Positions 34,243 through 42,517 of a stretch of DNA of 64,000 bases are shown here, piece after piece (position 1 is the stretch's first letter; the number at the start of each line of letters is the position of its first letter). The notes under the pieces are model-generated. The model did not search any database. It saw only the letters and a list, made by a program, of their open reading frames with translations, and had not been told where the DNA came from. The position numbers and the translations under genes are program-made. The stretch is from Natrinema amylolyticum (lineage in GTDB: Archaea > Halobacteriota > Halobacteria > Halobacteriales > Natrialbaceae), in contig NZ_JAIWPJ010000002.1 in assembly GCF_020515625.1 (NCBI RefSeq), positions 1,047,385 to 1,111,384 of the forward strand, read 5' to 3'.

Positions 34243-35466
34243 ATGATCGAGACCCTCGACGACCTGGACGTCGAAGGGACTACCGTCGGTGTTCGCGTCG
34301 ACGTCAATAGTCCGATCGACGACGATGACACGCTCGCAGACGACGCCCGACTGCGCGCACACGTCGACACCCTCTCGGAACTCCTCGAGCGCGGCGGTCA
34401 GGTCGCCGTCCTCGCCCACCAGGGTCGGCCCGGTGGCGACGACTTCGTCTCGCTCGCGTCCCACGCCGATCGGCTCTCCGAACTGCTCGGTCAGCCCGTC
34501 GACTACGTCGATGCGACCTTCACCGAGGCCGCCCGCGAGGCCGTCAGGGACCTCTCGGACGGTGACTGCGTCGTCCTCGAGAACACCCGCTTCTACAGCG
34601 AGGAGTACATGGAGTTCGACCCCGAACGGGCCGCTCGGACCCACCTCGTCGAGGGCCTCGAGCCGGTACTCGACGCCTACGTCAACGACGCCTTCGCCGC
34701 GGCCCATCGCTCACAGCCGTCGCTCGTCGGGCTCCCGACGGTGCTTCCAAGCTACGCCGGCCGCGTGATGGAGTCCGAACTCGACGTGCTGGGTTCGATC
34801 GAGGAGACCGACCACCCCCGCGTCTACGTCCTCGGCGGCGCGAAAGTGCCCGACTCGATCGACGTCGCCTGGTCCGTTCTCGAGAACGGTCTGGCCGATC
34901 ACGTCCTCACCGCGGGCGTCGTCGGCAACGTCTTCCTCATCGCGGACGGCGTCGATCTCGGCGACGCCAGTTCCGATTTCATCTACGACCAGGGCTACTG
35001 GGACGAGATCGACCGCGCTGCGGACCTGCTCGACGCTCACGGTGACCAGATCGCGCTCCCACGAGACGTCGCCGTCGCCCGGAACGGCGACCGCCATGAA
35101 CTCGGGATCAACGCCTTACCGCCCGGAGACGAGGAGTCCGCCATGGACATCGGCGAATCGACGCTCGACTATTACCGGCGCATCCTCACGGACGCGGAGA
35201 CGGTCATCCTCAACGGCCCGGCCGGCGTCTTCGAGGACGACCGCTTCCAGACCGGCACTCGACAGCTCTACGGCGCCGCCACCGACATTCCGACGAGTAT
35301 CGTCGGCGGCGGCGACACCGCCTCCGCACTGCGCAAGCTCGGCATCGAGGGGTTCTCACACATCAGTACCGGCGGCGGGGCCGCGTTGCGAATGCTCACC
35401 GCCGAATCGCTTCCCGCCGTGACCGCACTCGAGAATGCCCCACAACGACCCGCAGCCGACGATTGA
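34243..35466 (+). CDS. pgk: Phosphoglycerate kinase
   Basis: 407 residues. The N-terminal VGVRVDVNSPI segment and the HQGRPGG motif bind 3-phosphoglycerate, VLENTRFYSEEYMEFD and YVNDAFAAAHR are family signatures, and the C-terminal VGGGDTASALRKLG and STGGGAALRML bind ATP/Mg. It interconverts 1,3-bisphosphoglycerate and 3-phosphoglycerate in the lower glycolytic/gluconeogenic path. Start ATG 34243; a GTG five codons upstream is less likely. Its last 32 bp overlap the acetyltransferase gene. Confidence 0.95.
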   Translation: MIETLDDLDVEGTTVGVRVDVNSPIDDDDTLADDARLRAHVDTLSELLERGGQVAVLAHQGRPGGDDFVSLASHADRLSELLGQPVDYVDATFTEAAREAVRDLSDGDCVVLENTRFYSEEYMEFDPERAARTHLVEGLEPVLDAYVNDAFAAAHRSQPSLVGLPTVLPSYAGRVMESELDVLGSIEETDHPRVYVLGGAKVPDSIDVAWSVLENGLADHVLTAGVVGNVFLIADGVDLGDASSDFIYDQGYWDEIDRAADLLDAHGDQIALPRDVAVARNGDRHELGINALPPGDEESAMDIGESTLDYYRRILTDAETVILNGPAGVFEDDRFQTGTRQLYGAATDIPTSIVGGGDTASALRKLGIEGFSHISTGGGAALRMLTAESLPAVTALENAPQRPAADD

Positions 35467-35950
35467 ACTCGCCTCCCGGGACGACCTCGACGCCCTCGCC
35501 GAGCTCTGGGTCCGTCTCGCCGCCGATCAGCGCCGACACGATTCGGCCGTCCGCCCGGAGTCGAACCGCGAGGCCATGCGGGAGACGCTCGGGGCCTACT
35601 TGGTCAACGACGGCCTGCTCGTCGCCCGCCTCGACGACGCGATCGTCGGCTTCGCCTCGGTGTCGATCGAACGCGGCACCCTCGAACTCGACACCACCCG
35701 CGGCCTGCTCTCGAACATCTACGTCGAACCCGCCTATCGGAACCGCGGGATCGGCACCGCACTGCTCGAGGCGGCCGAGGAGTCGCTCGTCCAGCGGGGC
35801 GCTGACGCGATGTTGCTCGAGGTGATGGCCGACAACGAGTCCGCCCGGCGGTTCTACCGTCGCAAGGGGTACGACGAGTTCCGCGTGACGATGGAACGGT
35901 CACTCGCAGACCGAAAAGAAAACGATACACACTCAAAGGAGGACGGCTAA
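35435..35950 (+). CDS. GNAT family N-acetyltransferase
   Basis: 171 residues of the GNAT fold. The acetyl-CoA pyrophosphate loop is YRNRGIGTALLEAAEE (Q/RxxGxG/A), preceded by SNIYVEPA and followed by LLEVMADNESARRFYRRKGY. The acceptor substrate (protein N-terminus, lysine or small molecule) is unknown. It starts within the 3' end of pgk (32-bp overlap), implying co-transcription. It ends 12 bp before tRNA-Thr. Confidence 0.9.
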   Translation: MPHNDPQPTIELASRDDLDALAELWVRLAADQRRHDSAVRPESNREAMRETLGAYLVNDGLLVARLDDAIVGFASVSIERGTLELDTTRGLLSNIYVEPAYRNRGIGTALLEAAEESLVQRGADAMLLEVMADNESARRFYRRKGYDEFRVTMERSLADRKENDTHSKEDG

Positions 35951-35962
35951 CCTTCGGCCTGC

Positions 35963-36036
35963 GCCAGGGGAGCATGGGCGGTTCATGCACTCGACTTGTA
36001 ATCGAGACTTCCGGGGTTCAAATCCCCGCCCTGGCT
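35963..36036 (+). tRNA. tRNA-Thr(TGT)
   Basis: 74 nt. The acceptor GCCAGGG pairs with CCCTGGC, discriminator T. The anticodon arm CTCGA-CTTGTAA-TCGAG gives anticodon TGT (ACA codons). The T arm is CGGGG-TTCAAAT-CCCCG. CCA is not encoded. The DNA immediately downstream is AT-rich and gene-poor. Confidence 0.95.
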
Positions 36037-36286
36037 TAAATCCGCAGATTCAAATCCCTTACCGACAGGTATCGACAGGTGACGGTGTCGAGAGGATATC
36101 AATAAGTCGGATCTACGATTCGAAGCCCTTCTACCTGCAACTAGCCCGGAGATGTCAGCGCTTGAGCACCGCCATCGACGGATTCCGTGTCGAAGTATCG
36201 TTGGATACCTCGATACCACATTCGGAACTCTTCTGACGTTCAATTATAGAACCAGAATTAGAACCGACAAGTGATATGATATTATT
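36037..36286. other. AT-rich gap downstream of tRNA-Thr
   Basis: 250 bp. No credible coding frame. A ttcaaatccc at about 36051-36060 weakly echoes a tRNA T-loop. The last 50 bp are very AT-rich. Confidence 0.4.
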
Positions 36287-36469
36287 CTAAGTATTAATTC
36301 TGATATTAATATATAGTGTAATTATTATAATAGGAAGGATCACAATGAGACTGGGTCTGAGATACATACCGACCCCGAAAGGTTCTGCAGAAAAAATCGG
36401 CATGAATGCGAGAAAACCGATAGTAGTTCCAACTGCGGCAAGGACCCCCATGCGTTTTGTCTCATCCAT
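36287..36469 (-). CDS. Small two-helix membrane protein, AT-rich (60 aa)
   Basis: MDETKRMGVLAAVGTTIGFL opens the first helix; a short loop with SAEPFGVGMYLRP leads to a second strongly hydrophobic helix rich in I, V and L, ending NIRINT. Codon use is far more AT-rich than the average gene here. No family recognised. An AT-rich promoter region lies upstream (tatatgtgatataac). It may be part of material acquired at tRNA-Thr. Confidence 0.6.
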   Translation of the reverse strand: MDETKRMGVLAAVGTTIGFLAFMPIFSAEPFGVGMYLRPSLIVILPIIIITLYINIRINT

Positions 36470-36959
36470 ATATGTGATATAACGAACTGTGGAAATAAGC
36501 TTTCGAGTTACTTCTTCGATATCCAGACTCGAGAAAGAAGACTATTTTGTGCTATATCGATTATACTCAGACCGACCCTCCTATCTGCGGGAATTCACTA
36601 TTCGCCAGCCGTTTCATCGTCACCGTCCGATCCACCTGCTGACTGGCTGGTCGGCGTGTCCTGCCAGTCCTCACGCTGGTACTCACGGCCGGATCCGTGG
36701 TGACGTGTTCAGCCCGTTCGGCCGCGCCAGCAGCCGTGAAGTCGCAGTCGCGGGGTCAGGTTCGGACGTCGTTCGAGGGATCGGACCCCGTCTCGAGTAA
36801 TTCGTCGCAGGCCGCCTCGATTTCTGGCTGATCACTGTCGGGTGACCGTCTATCGCCTTCTGACGGGCGACGACTTTGACGAGATTAACCGGCGTTCGGT
36901 ACGCCATCCGGACTTTCGAGGTACCGAGACCGTCACGCCTGTGGCTGGCAGCGAAGCGG
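36470..36959. other. Gene-poor gap, possibly with degenerate coding remnants
   Basis: 490 bp. On the minus strand, 36603-36700 reads as a plausible protein C-terminus (EYQREDWQDTPTSQ then acidic residues to a stop) but has no start codon, and 36748-36838 reads like another (PEIEAACDELLETGSDPSND to a stop). They are in different frames and probably decayed. No RNA gene seen. Confidence 0.35.
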
Positions 36960-37874
36960 TCATCGTTTCGGCGACTGCAGAGCCTCGAGCGTATCGACGA
37001 CAGACGACACACTCCCGTGCTCGGCGAGACGCTGTCGCCGAACACAGCGCGCGATCGCCGCGTCACTAGTCGATTTTTCGCCGCAGTGGGGACAGTACGC
37101 CAGTGAGTTCTCGTCTTCGGCCTGTTCGATAAATCCGGAGGCCAAAATCGACGCCGGCAGCGCGAACAACCCAATTCCGAGCATCGCAACGATCGAACCG
37201 ACGAACTGTCCCATCGGCGTGATCGGGTGGACGTCCCCGTAGCCGACCGTCGTCAGCGTCGCGACCCCCCACCAGAACGCCTGCGGTATCGATGAGAAGG
37301 CCTCCGGCTGGTGTGGGTTCTCGAGATAGTACATCACGCTCGAGGCGATCACGAGTAACAGGCCGTTCGCCGAGAACGCGAGGATCAGCTTCTCTCGTTT
37401 CTCGTGGATGACCAGCGCGAACGACTGCATGGCCGTGGAGTATCGCGCCAATTTGAGCAGGCGAAACAGTCGGACCAACCGGAGTGCACGGAGAAATCGG
37501 AGGTCGGCTTGGACCCCGCCGAGCGTCAGATAGAACGGCAGGATCGCCAGCAGATCGACGAGCAGGAGCGGCCGCGACGCGAACTCGAATCGACCACTGA
37601 TCGGCCCGTTGAACTGCGGGTTATCGATCGAGGACCACACGCGCGCGACGTACTCGATCGTGAAGACGACGACCGAGAAGAGTTCGAAGTAGTAGAAGAA
37701 CGCGCTGAACGATGTCGCGAGAGCGTCGACCGTCCCGAGTATGACCGCCGCCACGTTCGCGGCGATCAGTGTCATGATGAACCAGTCGGTGTAATAGCCG
37801 ATCGTCCCACCCAGATCCGGTTCGAATAACTCGAAGATCTGGCGTCTGATGCTCGTATACCTCACCGTACTCAT
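36960..37874 (-). CDS. Voltage-gated potassium channel-like protein
   Basis: 304 residues with six predicted helices. S4 is the Arg-repeat RFLRALRLVRLFRLLKLARY (126-145), and the pore has the K+ selectivity filter TVGYGD (209-214) between S5 and S6. It should be a tetrameric plasma-membrane K+ channel. The cytoplasmic tail carries CPHCGEKS (261-268) with a further Cys at 277, a partial zinc-ribbon-like element. ATG 37874 (MSTVRYTSIRR) is the first start after non-coding sequence; the open frame upstream is Arg/Ser-rich noise. Confidence 0.92.
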   Translation of the reverse strand: MSTVRYTSIRRQIFELFEPDLGGTIGYYTDWFIMTLIAANVAAVILGTVDALATSFSAFFYYFELFSVVVFTIEYVARVWSSIDNPQFNGPISGRFEFASRPLLLVDLLAILPFYLTLGGVQADLRFLRALRLVRLFRLLKLARYSTAMQSFALVIHEKREKLILAFSANGLLLVIASSVMYYLENPHQPEAFSSIPQAFWWGVATLTTVGYGDVHPITPMGQFVGSIVAMLGIGLFALPASILASGFIEQAEDENSLAYCPHCGEKSTSDAAIARCVRRQRLAEHGSVSSVVDTLEALQSPKR

Positions 37875-38119
37875 ACGGCGTCCATTCCAGTAGGAAACCG
37901 TGAACGTTCCGGAACGGATAACGAAAGTCGCGATTGACGAATTCGGCCCGTCGTGGTACGGGTCGGCTGGACCGATCTTGCCGCCGTCGTGATCGGCGGA
38001 CCAGCACGTGCTCGGCGTGCCGAAATCACGGGCTGTGAGACGCGATTCCACTGCAGTCCCGACGGCGTTCGGACTCGGAAACGGCTGTGGACGACGCTGT
38101 CGCGGACGGCAGACTCCGG

Positions 38120-38245
38120 TTACCGATCGCGGTCCATGCGTTTCGACCAGCTGCAGTTGAGACACGGACTGAACCGTAACGGCTCGCCACACTGTTGACA
38201 GTGGCCGTTCGGATACCGTCTCCCGTCCCCATATCGATCAGTCAT
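38120..38245 (-). CDS. CxxC zinc-finger microprotein (41 aa)
   Basis: MTDRYGDGRRYPNGHCQQCG then a short loop and CLNCSWSKRMDRDR: two CxxC pairs (16-19 and 28-31) 8 residues apart, a compact zinc knuckle. AT-rich promoter-like sequence (accaatataaatt at about 38280) lies upstream. It points the same way as the K+ channel gene, whose start is 246 bp downstream, and could share a transcript. Too short for family calling. Confidence 0.6.
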   Translation of the reverse strand: MTDRYGDGRRYPNGHCQQCGEPLRFSPCLNCSWSKRMDRDR

Positions 38246-38423
38246 TCGGATACCCCCCCCATGCGAAGATATTACGATATACCAATATAAATTAATTCCT
38301 GTTGTAGATATTAGAACTCAGGCAATTTCCAAACGCTTCGATTCCTCATTCCGACCGTATACCGGATACGAATACGAGAGGGCCACAGCGGGCTCGAGGC
38401 ATCTCGTGTCGAGGCGACGTTCG

Positions 38424-38666
38424 TCAGTGGTCCGTCTCGAGTGCAACGACGGTCTCGACGGGCTCGAGGTCGCGATCGGTGAGTCGGCCGGCGGCTCTGA
38501 GCGCGTCGACGGCCTCGTAGGGATCGATATCGTACTCGGCGAGATGGGTGACCGCGAGTCGCCACGATCGTGCAGCCAACTCGGGGTTCGATTGCTGGTG
38601 CCGGTACGAAAATTCGGCTAAGGCGACGGCGGTCAAGAGATTGTCATGGTTCTTATCAGACAACAT
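38424..38666 (-). CDS. Hypothetical protein (80 aa)
   Basis: MLSDKNHDNLLTAVALAEFS, then an amphipathic helical run and PYEAVDALRAAGRLTDRDLE near the end. All-helical and acidic, with Asn-rich N-terminus. A TATA-like ttataaga about 25 bp upstream supports the ATG at 38666. No domain recognised. Confidence 0.65.
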   Translation of the reverse strand: MLSDKNHDNLLTAVALAEFSYRHQQSNPELAARSWRLAVTHLAEYDIDPYEAVDALRAAGRLTDRDLEPVETVVALETDH

Positions 38667-39025
38667 TATAACTAGTAATGACTGTAACTCTTATAAAATC
38701 AGGTCACTATCAGAAAGGCGAGAGTCCGCCGTCTCGAATCGGCTACTATCAATAGTCCCATAATTGGGCCGATTGCCGTCGCTAACTCCACTTCGAGATC
38801 AGACGAACTGGTCGTGGTTTCGCACTCGGACCGAATCTCGGAGATTCCCGAAGAGACACGCTCTCCACAGAACCGTTCTCGACTCTACAGACGGAGTAGT
38901 CCGAGTACCGCGGGGTCAGGACTGAGACGGTCCATTACCGACTGTTTCGGTGCAGTCCGACCGAGACGCTGGCGAACTCGAGCACCCGTTCTCGGCGGAT
39001 CGCTCGCGATCCGGCCGCCGCGTTC
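38667..39025. other. Intergenic region
   Basis: 359 bp. The left 40 bp carry the promoter of the 80-aa gene. The rest has no supportable gene or structured RNA that I can see; long plus-strand frames are Arg/Ser-rich. Confidence 0.4.
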
Positions 39026-39196
39026 TCACCAGAGCCCGAGCAGGTTCCCCGTGACGACGACGACGAACAGCAGCAGTGCGATCAACACCAGCGCCACCGG
39101 TTCGGGCGAGTCGAACGAGTGCAAAAAGCGCGTGAGTCGTCCCGTCCCCCTCCCATCTCCGCTGATGATCAAGCGTTCACCCTCCTTGCTTGCCAT
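39026..39196 (-). CDS. Small single-pass membrane protein (56 aa)
   Basis: MASKEGERLIISGDGRG, then SFDSPEPVALVLIALLLF and a strongly hydrophobic helix (about 33-56) ending NLLGLW. One membrane span at the C-terminus with a short cytoplasmic N-terminus. No family recognised. Codon use is haloarchaeal. Confidence 0.6.
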   Translation of the reverse strand: MASKEGERLIISGDGRGTGRLTRFLHSFDSPEPVALVLIALLLFVVVVTGNLLGLW

Positions 39197-39884
39197 ACGT
39201 TACCATATGATAGCACCCACTAAAAGGTGTTTATAGCTGAATTGTCATACGGAGCGAGAGCAGAATAGCCGTCCCGATCGACGCGACCGTCGCCGCCGAA
39301 AGCATCAGCGGACGCCGATCGCACGACGGCCGCGCTTGACGCAGAACCCGATTCGACCGTTCCGCGCGACGAAGTACGAGTATGGCGATAGAGTCGGCTG
39401 TTCCCGACCGGACACGCCGGCGGAACCGAATCGGCGAAACCGCGTCGGAACGGAATCGAGATCCGATGTGGGTAGGTTTATGATTATGGACCGTTCCCGT
39501 GTAATTGTCCGCGGGGAAGTCTCGAAACCACCACCTACCGCCCCCGCGGACGTCGATTTCCGAGCCGCGAACGTCCTTCTCTGTGAACGATAGGTTGATC
39601 CGATACCCCGTCGGTGACCGAACGAACGCTGCTCGTCCGGACGGCGCATCGATTCCCACAGAGGGGCGGCGGCGATAGCAGTGCGCGGAAAAGCCACGAT
39701 AGATCGACGGGAGACGAGGATCCGGATTCGATATGGAAAGGCAGTCGATCAGCATCGAAACTCCTCTACTGCGGCACCGGACGGTATTTACCTCTCATCG
39801 ATCGCGACGCCGAACGGCCGGTGCAGAGTGACGGCCACGGCGACGCGGGTTCGACCGGCCAACTCTCGCCGGCCGCCGACCGCG
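39197..39884. other. Long intergenic region
   Basis: 688 bp without a convincing gene. Reading frames on both strands are Arg/Ser/Pro-rich. A TATA-like gtttatgatt at about 39476 is the only promoter-like patch. A short hydrophobic stretch on the minus strand near 39240-39310 ends in a stop but has no start of its own. Confidence 0.4.
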
Positions 39885-41516
39885 TCAGTTTCGGCCGCGG
39901 ACCTCGACCGTCCGCACGGCCACGCACCCGTCAGTCGCGACTCGGACCGGGAACGACTGATCGTTCGCGACGACGGCCGTCTCGAACTCGAGGTCGATCG
40001 GTTCCGTCGTTCCGCCGTCGATCGAGACGCGACGCGTGTCGACGATCGTCGGATCGTGGCCGACGATCAGTTCGGCGGTCCGGGTGACGGCTCGGTCGCT
40101 CGTATTCTCCAGGGTAGCGGTCACCTCGAGGACGTCACCGGCGTCGACGGGATCGTTCGTGTTCGTGATCGCGACCCGACCGCTCGCGTCGGCCGTACCG
40201 ATCACTTCGACGGTTCGTTCGGCGACGGCGTCGTCGGTCTCGACGCGGACGGGGAACGCCTGCGTTCGGTCGACGACCGCGGTCTCGAACTCGAGGGAGA
40301 CCGTCTCGGTCACCCCGCCGGCGACGGAGACGGATCGGGTCGCGACTCGCTGCGGATCGTGGCCGACCACGAGGTCGACGTCTCGACTCACCGGTTCGGT
40401 GCCGGCGTTCTCGAGGGCGGCGGTCACGTCGAGGACGCCGCCGGCCTCGACGGGGTCGTTCGTCCCGGTGATCGAGACGCTCAGTCCGGTTTCGGTCCCG
40501 GGACCGGTATCGTCGACTTCCCAGAGGGATTCCGAGGTGAACGTGCCGTCCGCGGAGATCACCCACGCGATGATCGGGCACGTGTGACAGAGCCCGCCGT
40601 CGACGGTCAGGGACGCCGTGTCCGCGGCCCCGCTGACGTCGGACGTGCCGAGGATGAGGTCTGACTGGCCGATCCACCAGACGACGCGCTCGAGCGCGCC
40701 GTCCGGGTCGGCGACGTCGATCTCGAGATCGGTCGGTTCGTCGCGGTCGACCGGGAGCGTCCCCCGGTCCGGGCGCGCGTCTTCGATCGTCGGTGACGCG
40801 TGGCCGTCGGGCGTCACGGTGACCGTCCAGTCGGCTCGGTAGTTTCCGTCGTCGGTGTCGATTCCGGCGGTGACCCGATCGGTGCCCTCGGACTCGGCGG
40901 TGTACTGCCAGTAGTGGGCGTTTCGCTCCGCGTAGTAGACGGACTGCCAGGCGGGGCCGACCATCGAGTCGCCGACGGGCTCTCCGTTGACCCACCAGCC
41001 GGTGAACTGCGACGTGTCGGCGTCCGGATCGACGGCTCCGGCCTCGAAGAAGACCGTCGTCCCTGGCTGGACGGCGATCTCCTCGCTCGGACTGGTGAGC
41101 CCGTCGTCGAGTTCCTCGACGCCGAGTACGGTGACCGTTCGCCGGTCCGAATCGCCGTTCGTCCGGACCCCGACCGACAGCTCGCGATCTCGGGCGGCGG
41201 GTTCGACCCGGTAGCTGCGGGGGAACGGCCGCCGGATCTCTCCCGGCTCGAGCGTCAACGTGACGGTGCCGGCCGGCTCGCCGCCGACGAGGTACTCGAG
41301 GGTTGGGCGAACCGTCCGGTCGGTCGCGTTCTCGACCTCGGCGGTCCACTCGAGCAGTCCGCCGCCCTCGACGGGGTCGGACGCGTCCGCGATCCGAACG
41401 GCTACCGCCCCGTCGGCGTCCGCGGCCGATTCGTCGGGCTGGGATCGGACGCGGCCGTACGTGAACGGTACGATACCACTTACCGCACTCCCTCGCAGTA
41501 GCGTCCGCCGGTTCAC
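39885..41516 (-). CDS. Tat-exported protein with CARDB-type repeats
   Basis: 543 residues. The signal MNRRTLLRGSAVSGIVPF is twin-arginine with a short hydrophobic core. Three beta-sandwich repeats of about 90 residues follow (about 36-130, 355-445, 452-543); the last two are strikingly similar (TNDPVEAGGVLDVTAALEN and TNDPVDAGDVLEVTATLEN). The central part (about 150-350) is less repetitive and has a CHTC pair. CARDB/Ig-like proteins serve adhesion or cell-surface roles; this one probably acts outside the cell. Monocistronic. Confidence 0.85.
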   Translation of the reverse strand: MNRRTLLRGSAVSGIVPFTYGRVRSQPDESAADADGAVAVRIADASDPVEGGGLLEWTAEVENATDRTVRPTLEYLVGGEPAGTVTLTLEPGEIRRPFPRSYRVEPAARDRELSVGVRTNGDSDRRTVTVLGVEELDDGLTSPSEEIAVQPGTTVFFEAGAVDPDADTSQFTGWWVNGEPVGDSMVGPAWQSVYYAERNAHYWQYTAESEGTDRVTAGIDTDDGNYRADWTVTVTPDGHASPTIEDARPDRGTLPVDRDEPTDLEIDVADPDGALERVVWWIGQSDLILGTSDVSGAADTASLTVDGGLCHTCPIIAWVISADGTFTSESLWEVDDTGPGTETGLSVSITGTNDPVEAGGVLDVTAALENAGTEPVSRDVDLVVGHDPQRVATRSVSVAGGVTETVSLEFETAVVDRTQAFPVRVETDDAVAERTVEVIGTADASGRVAITNTNDPVDAGDVLEVTATLENTSDRAVTRTAELIVGHDPTIVDTRRVSIDGGTTEPIDLEFETAVVANDQSFPVRVATDGCVAVRTVEVRGRN

Positions 41517-41711
41517 AGTGTGTCCCTCATTCGTGTTCGAAACCCGGAATGTGGAGCAAAAAGGAGCGCTACCGTTTCGCGGGGAAACGAGACCGTTCGT
41601 CCCGTGTAGGCGCTCCCGAAACGGCGACGGCGGTCCGTACTCGGCTGTTGGCCCCGCTTACTCCCCGGAACGGACCGCGGTTCCGCCGACGCGCTCGAGT
41701 GCCGTCGATCC

Positions 41712-42332
41712 CTATTCGGTTTCGGAGCCCTTCGCGACGCGAGCCTCGCTCGTCAGGGCGTCGACGTGGACGTGAAGCGGTCCCGAATCGGTCTCGAGCG
41801 GAACGATCCACGAGGCGCTGGTTCTGTGTGGCTCCTCGCGGACGGTCACGTCGTCGTACCCCTCCCGTTCGGCCGTCTTTCGGGCGATCCGTGCGGCCTC
41901 GTCCGCGTCTTCGATCCGAAGTTCGTCGTTCAGGCGGACGGTCACGACCGGCACGTCGGCCATCCGGACGATCCGCTCGGTGACGCTGCCGACGAGCACC
42001 CGATCGAGCCCGGTCCGGCCCTGCGTTCCCATGACGATCATGTCGATGTCGTGTTCGTCGGCGTACTCGAGGATCTCCTCGTGGGGGACGCCCCGTTCGA
42101 CGGCCGTCACGGCGTCGACGCCCTCCCGCGTCGCTTCGGCTTCGACGCGCTCGACCGCCCGCTCGGCGGCCGGAATCGCTTCGTCGGTCTGGAGCGTTCC
42201 CAGCGGCCCCTCCGGGACGATCGACAGCGCGTGAATCGTCGCACCGAAGCGATCCGCGATGGTCAACCCGTGCGTGATCGATCGACGGGTCCCGTCGCTC
42301 CCGTCCGTCGGAACGAGGATATCCTGATACAT
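41712..42332 (-). CDS. Universal stress protein (UspA) with C-terminal extra domain
   Basis: 206 residues. UspA domain residues 1-140, starting MYQDILVPTDGSD, with ATP motif GTQGRTGLDRVLVGS. The remaining 65 residues (IEDADEAARIARKTAERE, then ASWIVPLETDSGPLH) form an extra alpha/beta piece seen in some haloarchaeal Usps. Family role: nucleotide-binding stress protein. Its start matches the tandem Usp at 190-1107. Divergent from the acyl-CoA synthetase across 185 bp. Confidence 0.9.
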   Translation of the reverse strand: MYQDILVPTDGSDGTRRSITHGLTIADRFGATIHALSIVPEGPLGTLQTDEAIPAAERAVERVEAEATREGVDAVTAVERGVPHEEILEYADEHDIDMIVMGTQGRTGLDRVLVGSVTERIVRMADVPVVTVRLNDELRIEDADEAARIARKTAEREGYDDVTVREEPHRTSASWIVPLETDSGPLHVHVDALTSEARVAKGSETE

Positions 42333-42517
42333 GATACGCCACAGTTGGGAATACGGTCGTAAATACCCTCGAGTCGCGCCCCGTCCGGTGAGCGGTGCGC
42401 CGCGGCCGTCGGCGCACAATGAGTTATCAGCCCTCTTATCGATGGAAAGTAATTCCGCCGTCCTCCCCGAACGATGTAAATCTTTTTTACGATACGCGCG
42501 AACGTACCGCACGGACT

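Noticed and set aside
36051..36060. Possible repeat of the tRNA-Thr T-loop downstream of the gene
   Set aside because: Only ttcaaatccc matches, which is a general T-loop consensus; the acceptor part does not match.
39231..39755. Open frames on the minus strand in the 39197-39884 gap
   Set aside because: Composition is not haloarchaeal-protein-like, and the hydrophobic end has no start of its own.
40135..41349. Long minus-strand frame overlapping the CARDB protein in another phase
   Set aside because: Arg-rich product with no recognisable domain; the overlapping frame has a Tat signal and repeats.
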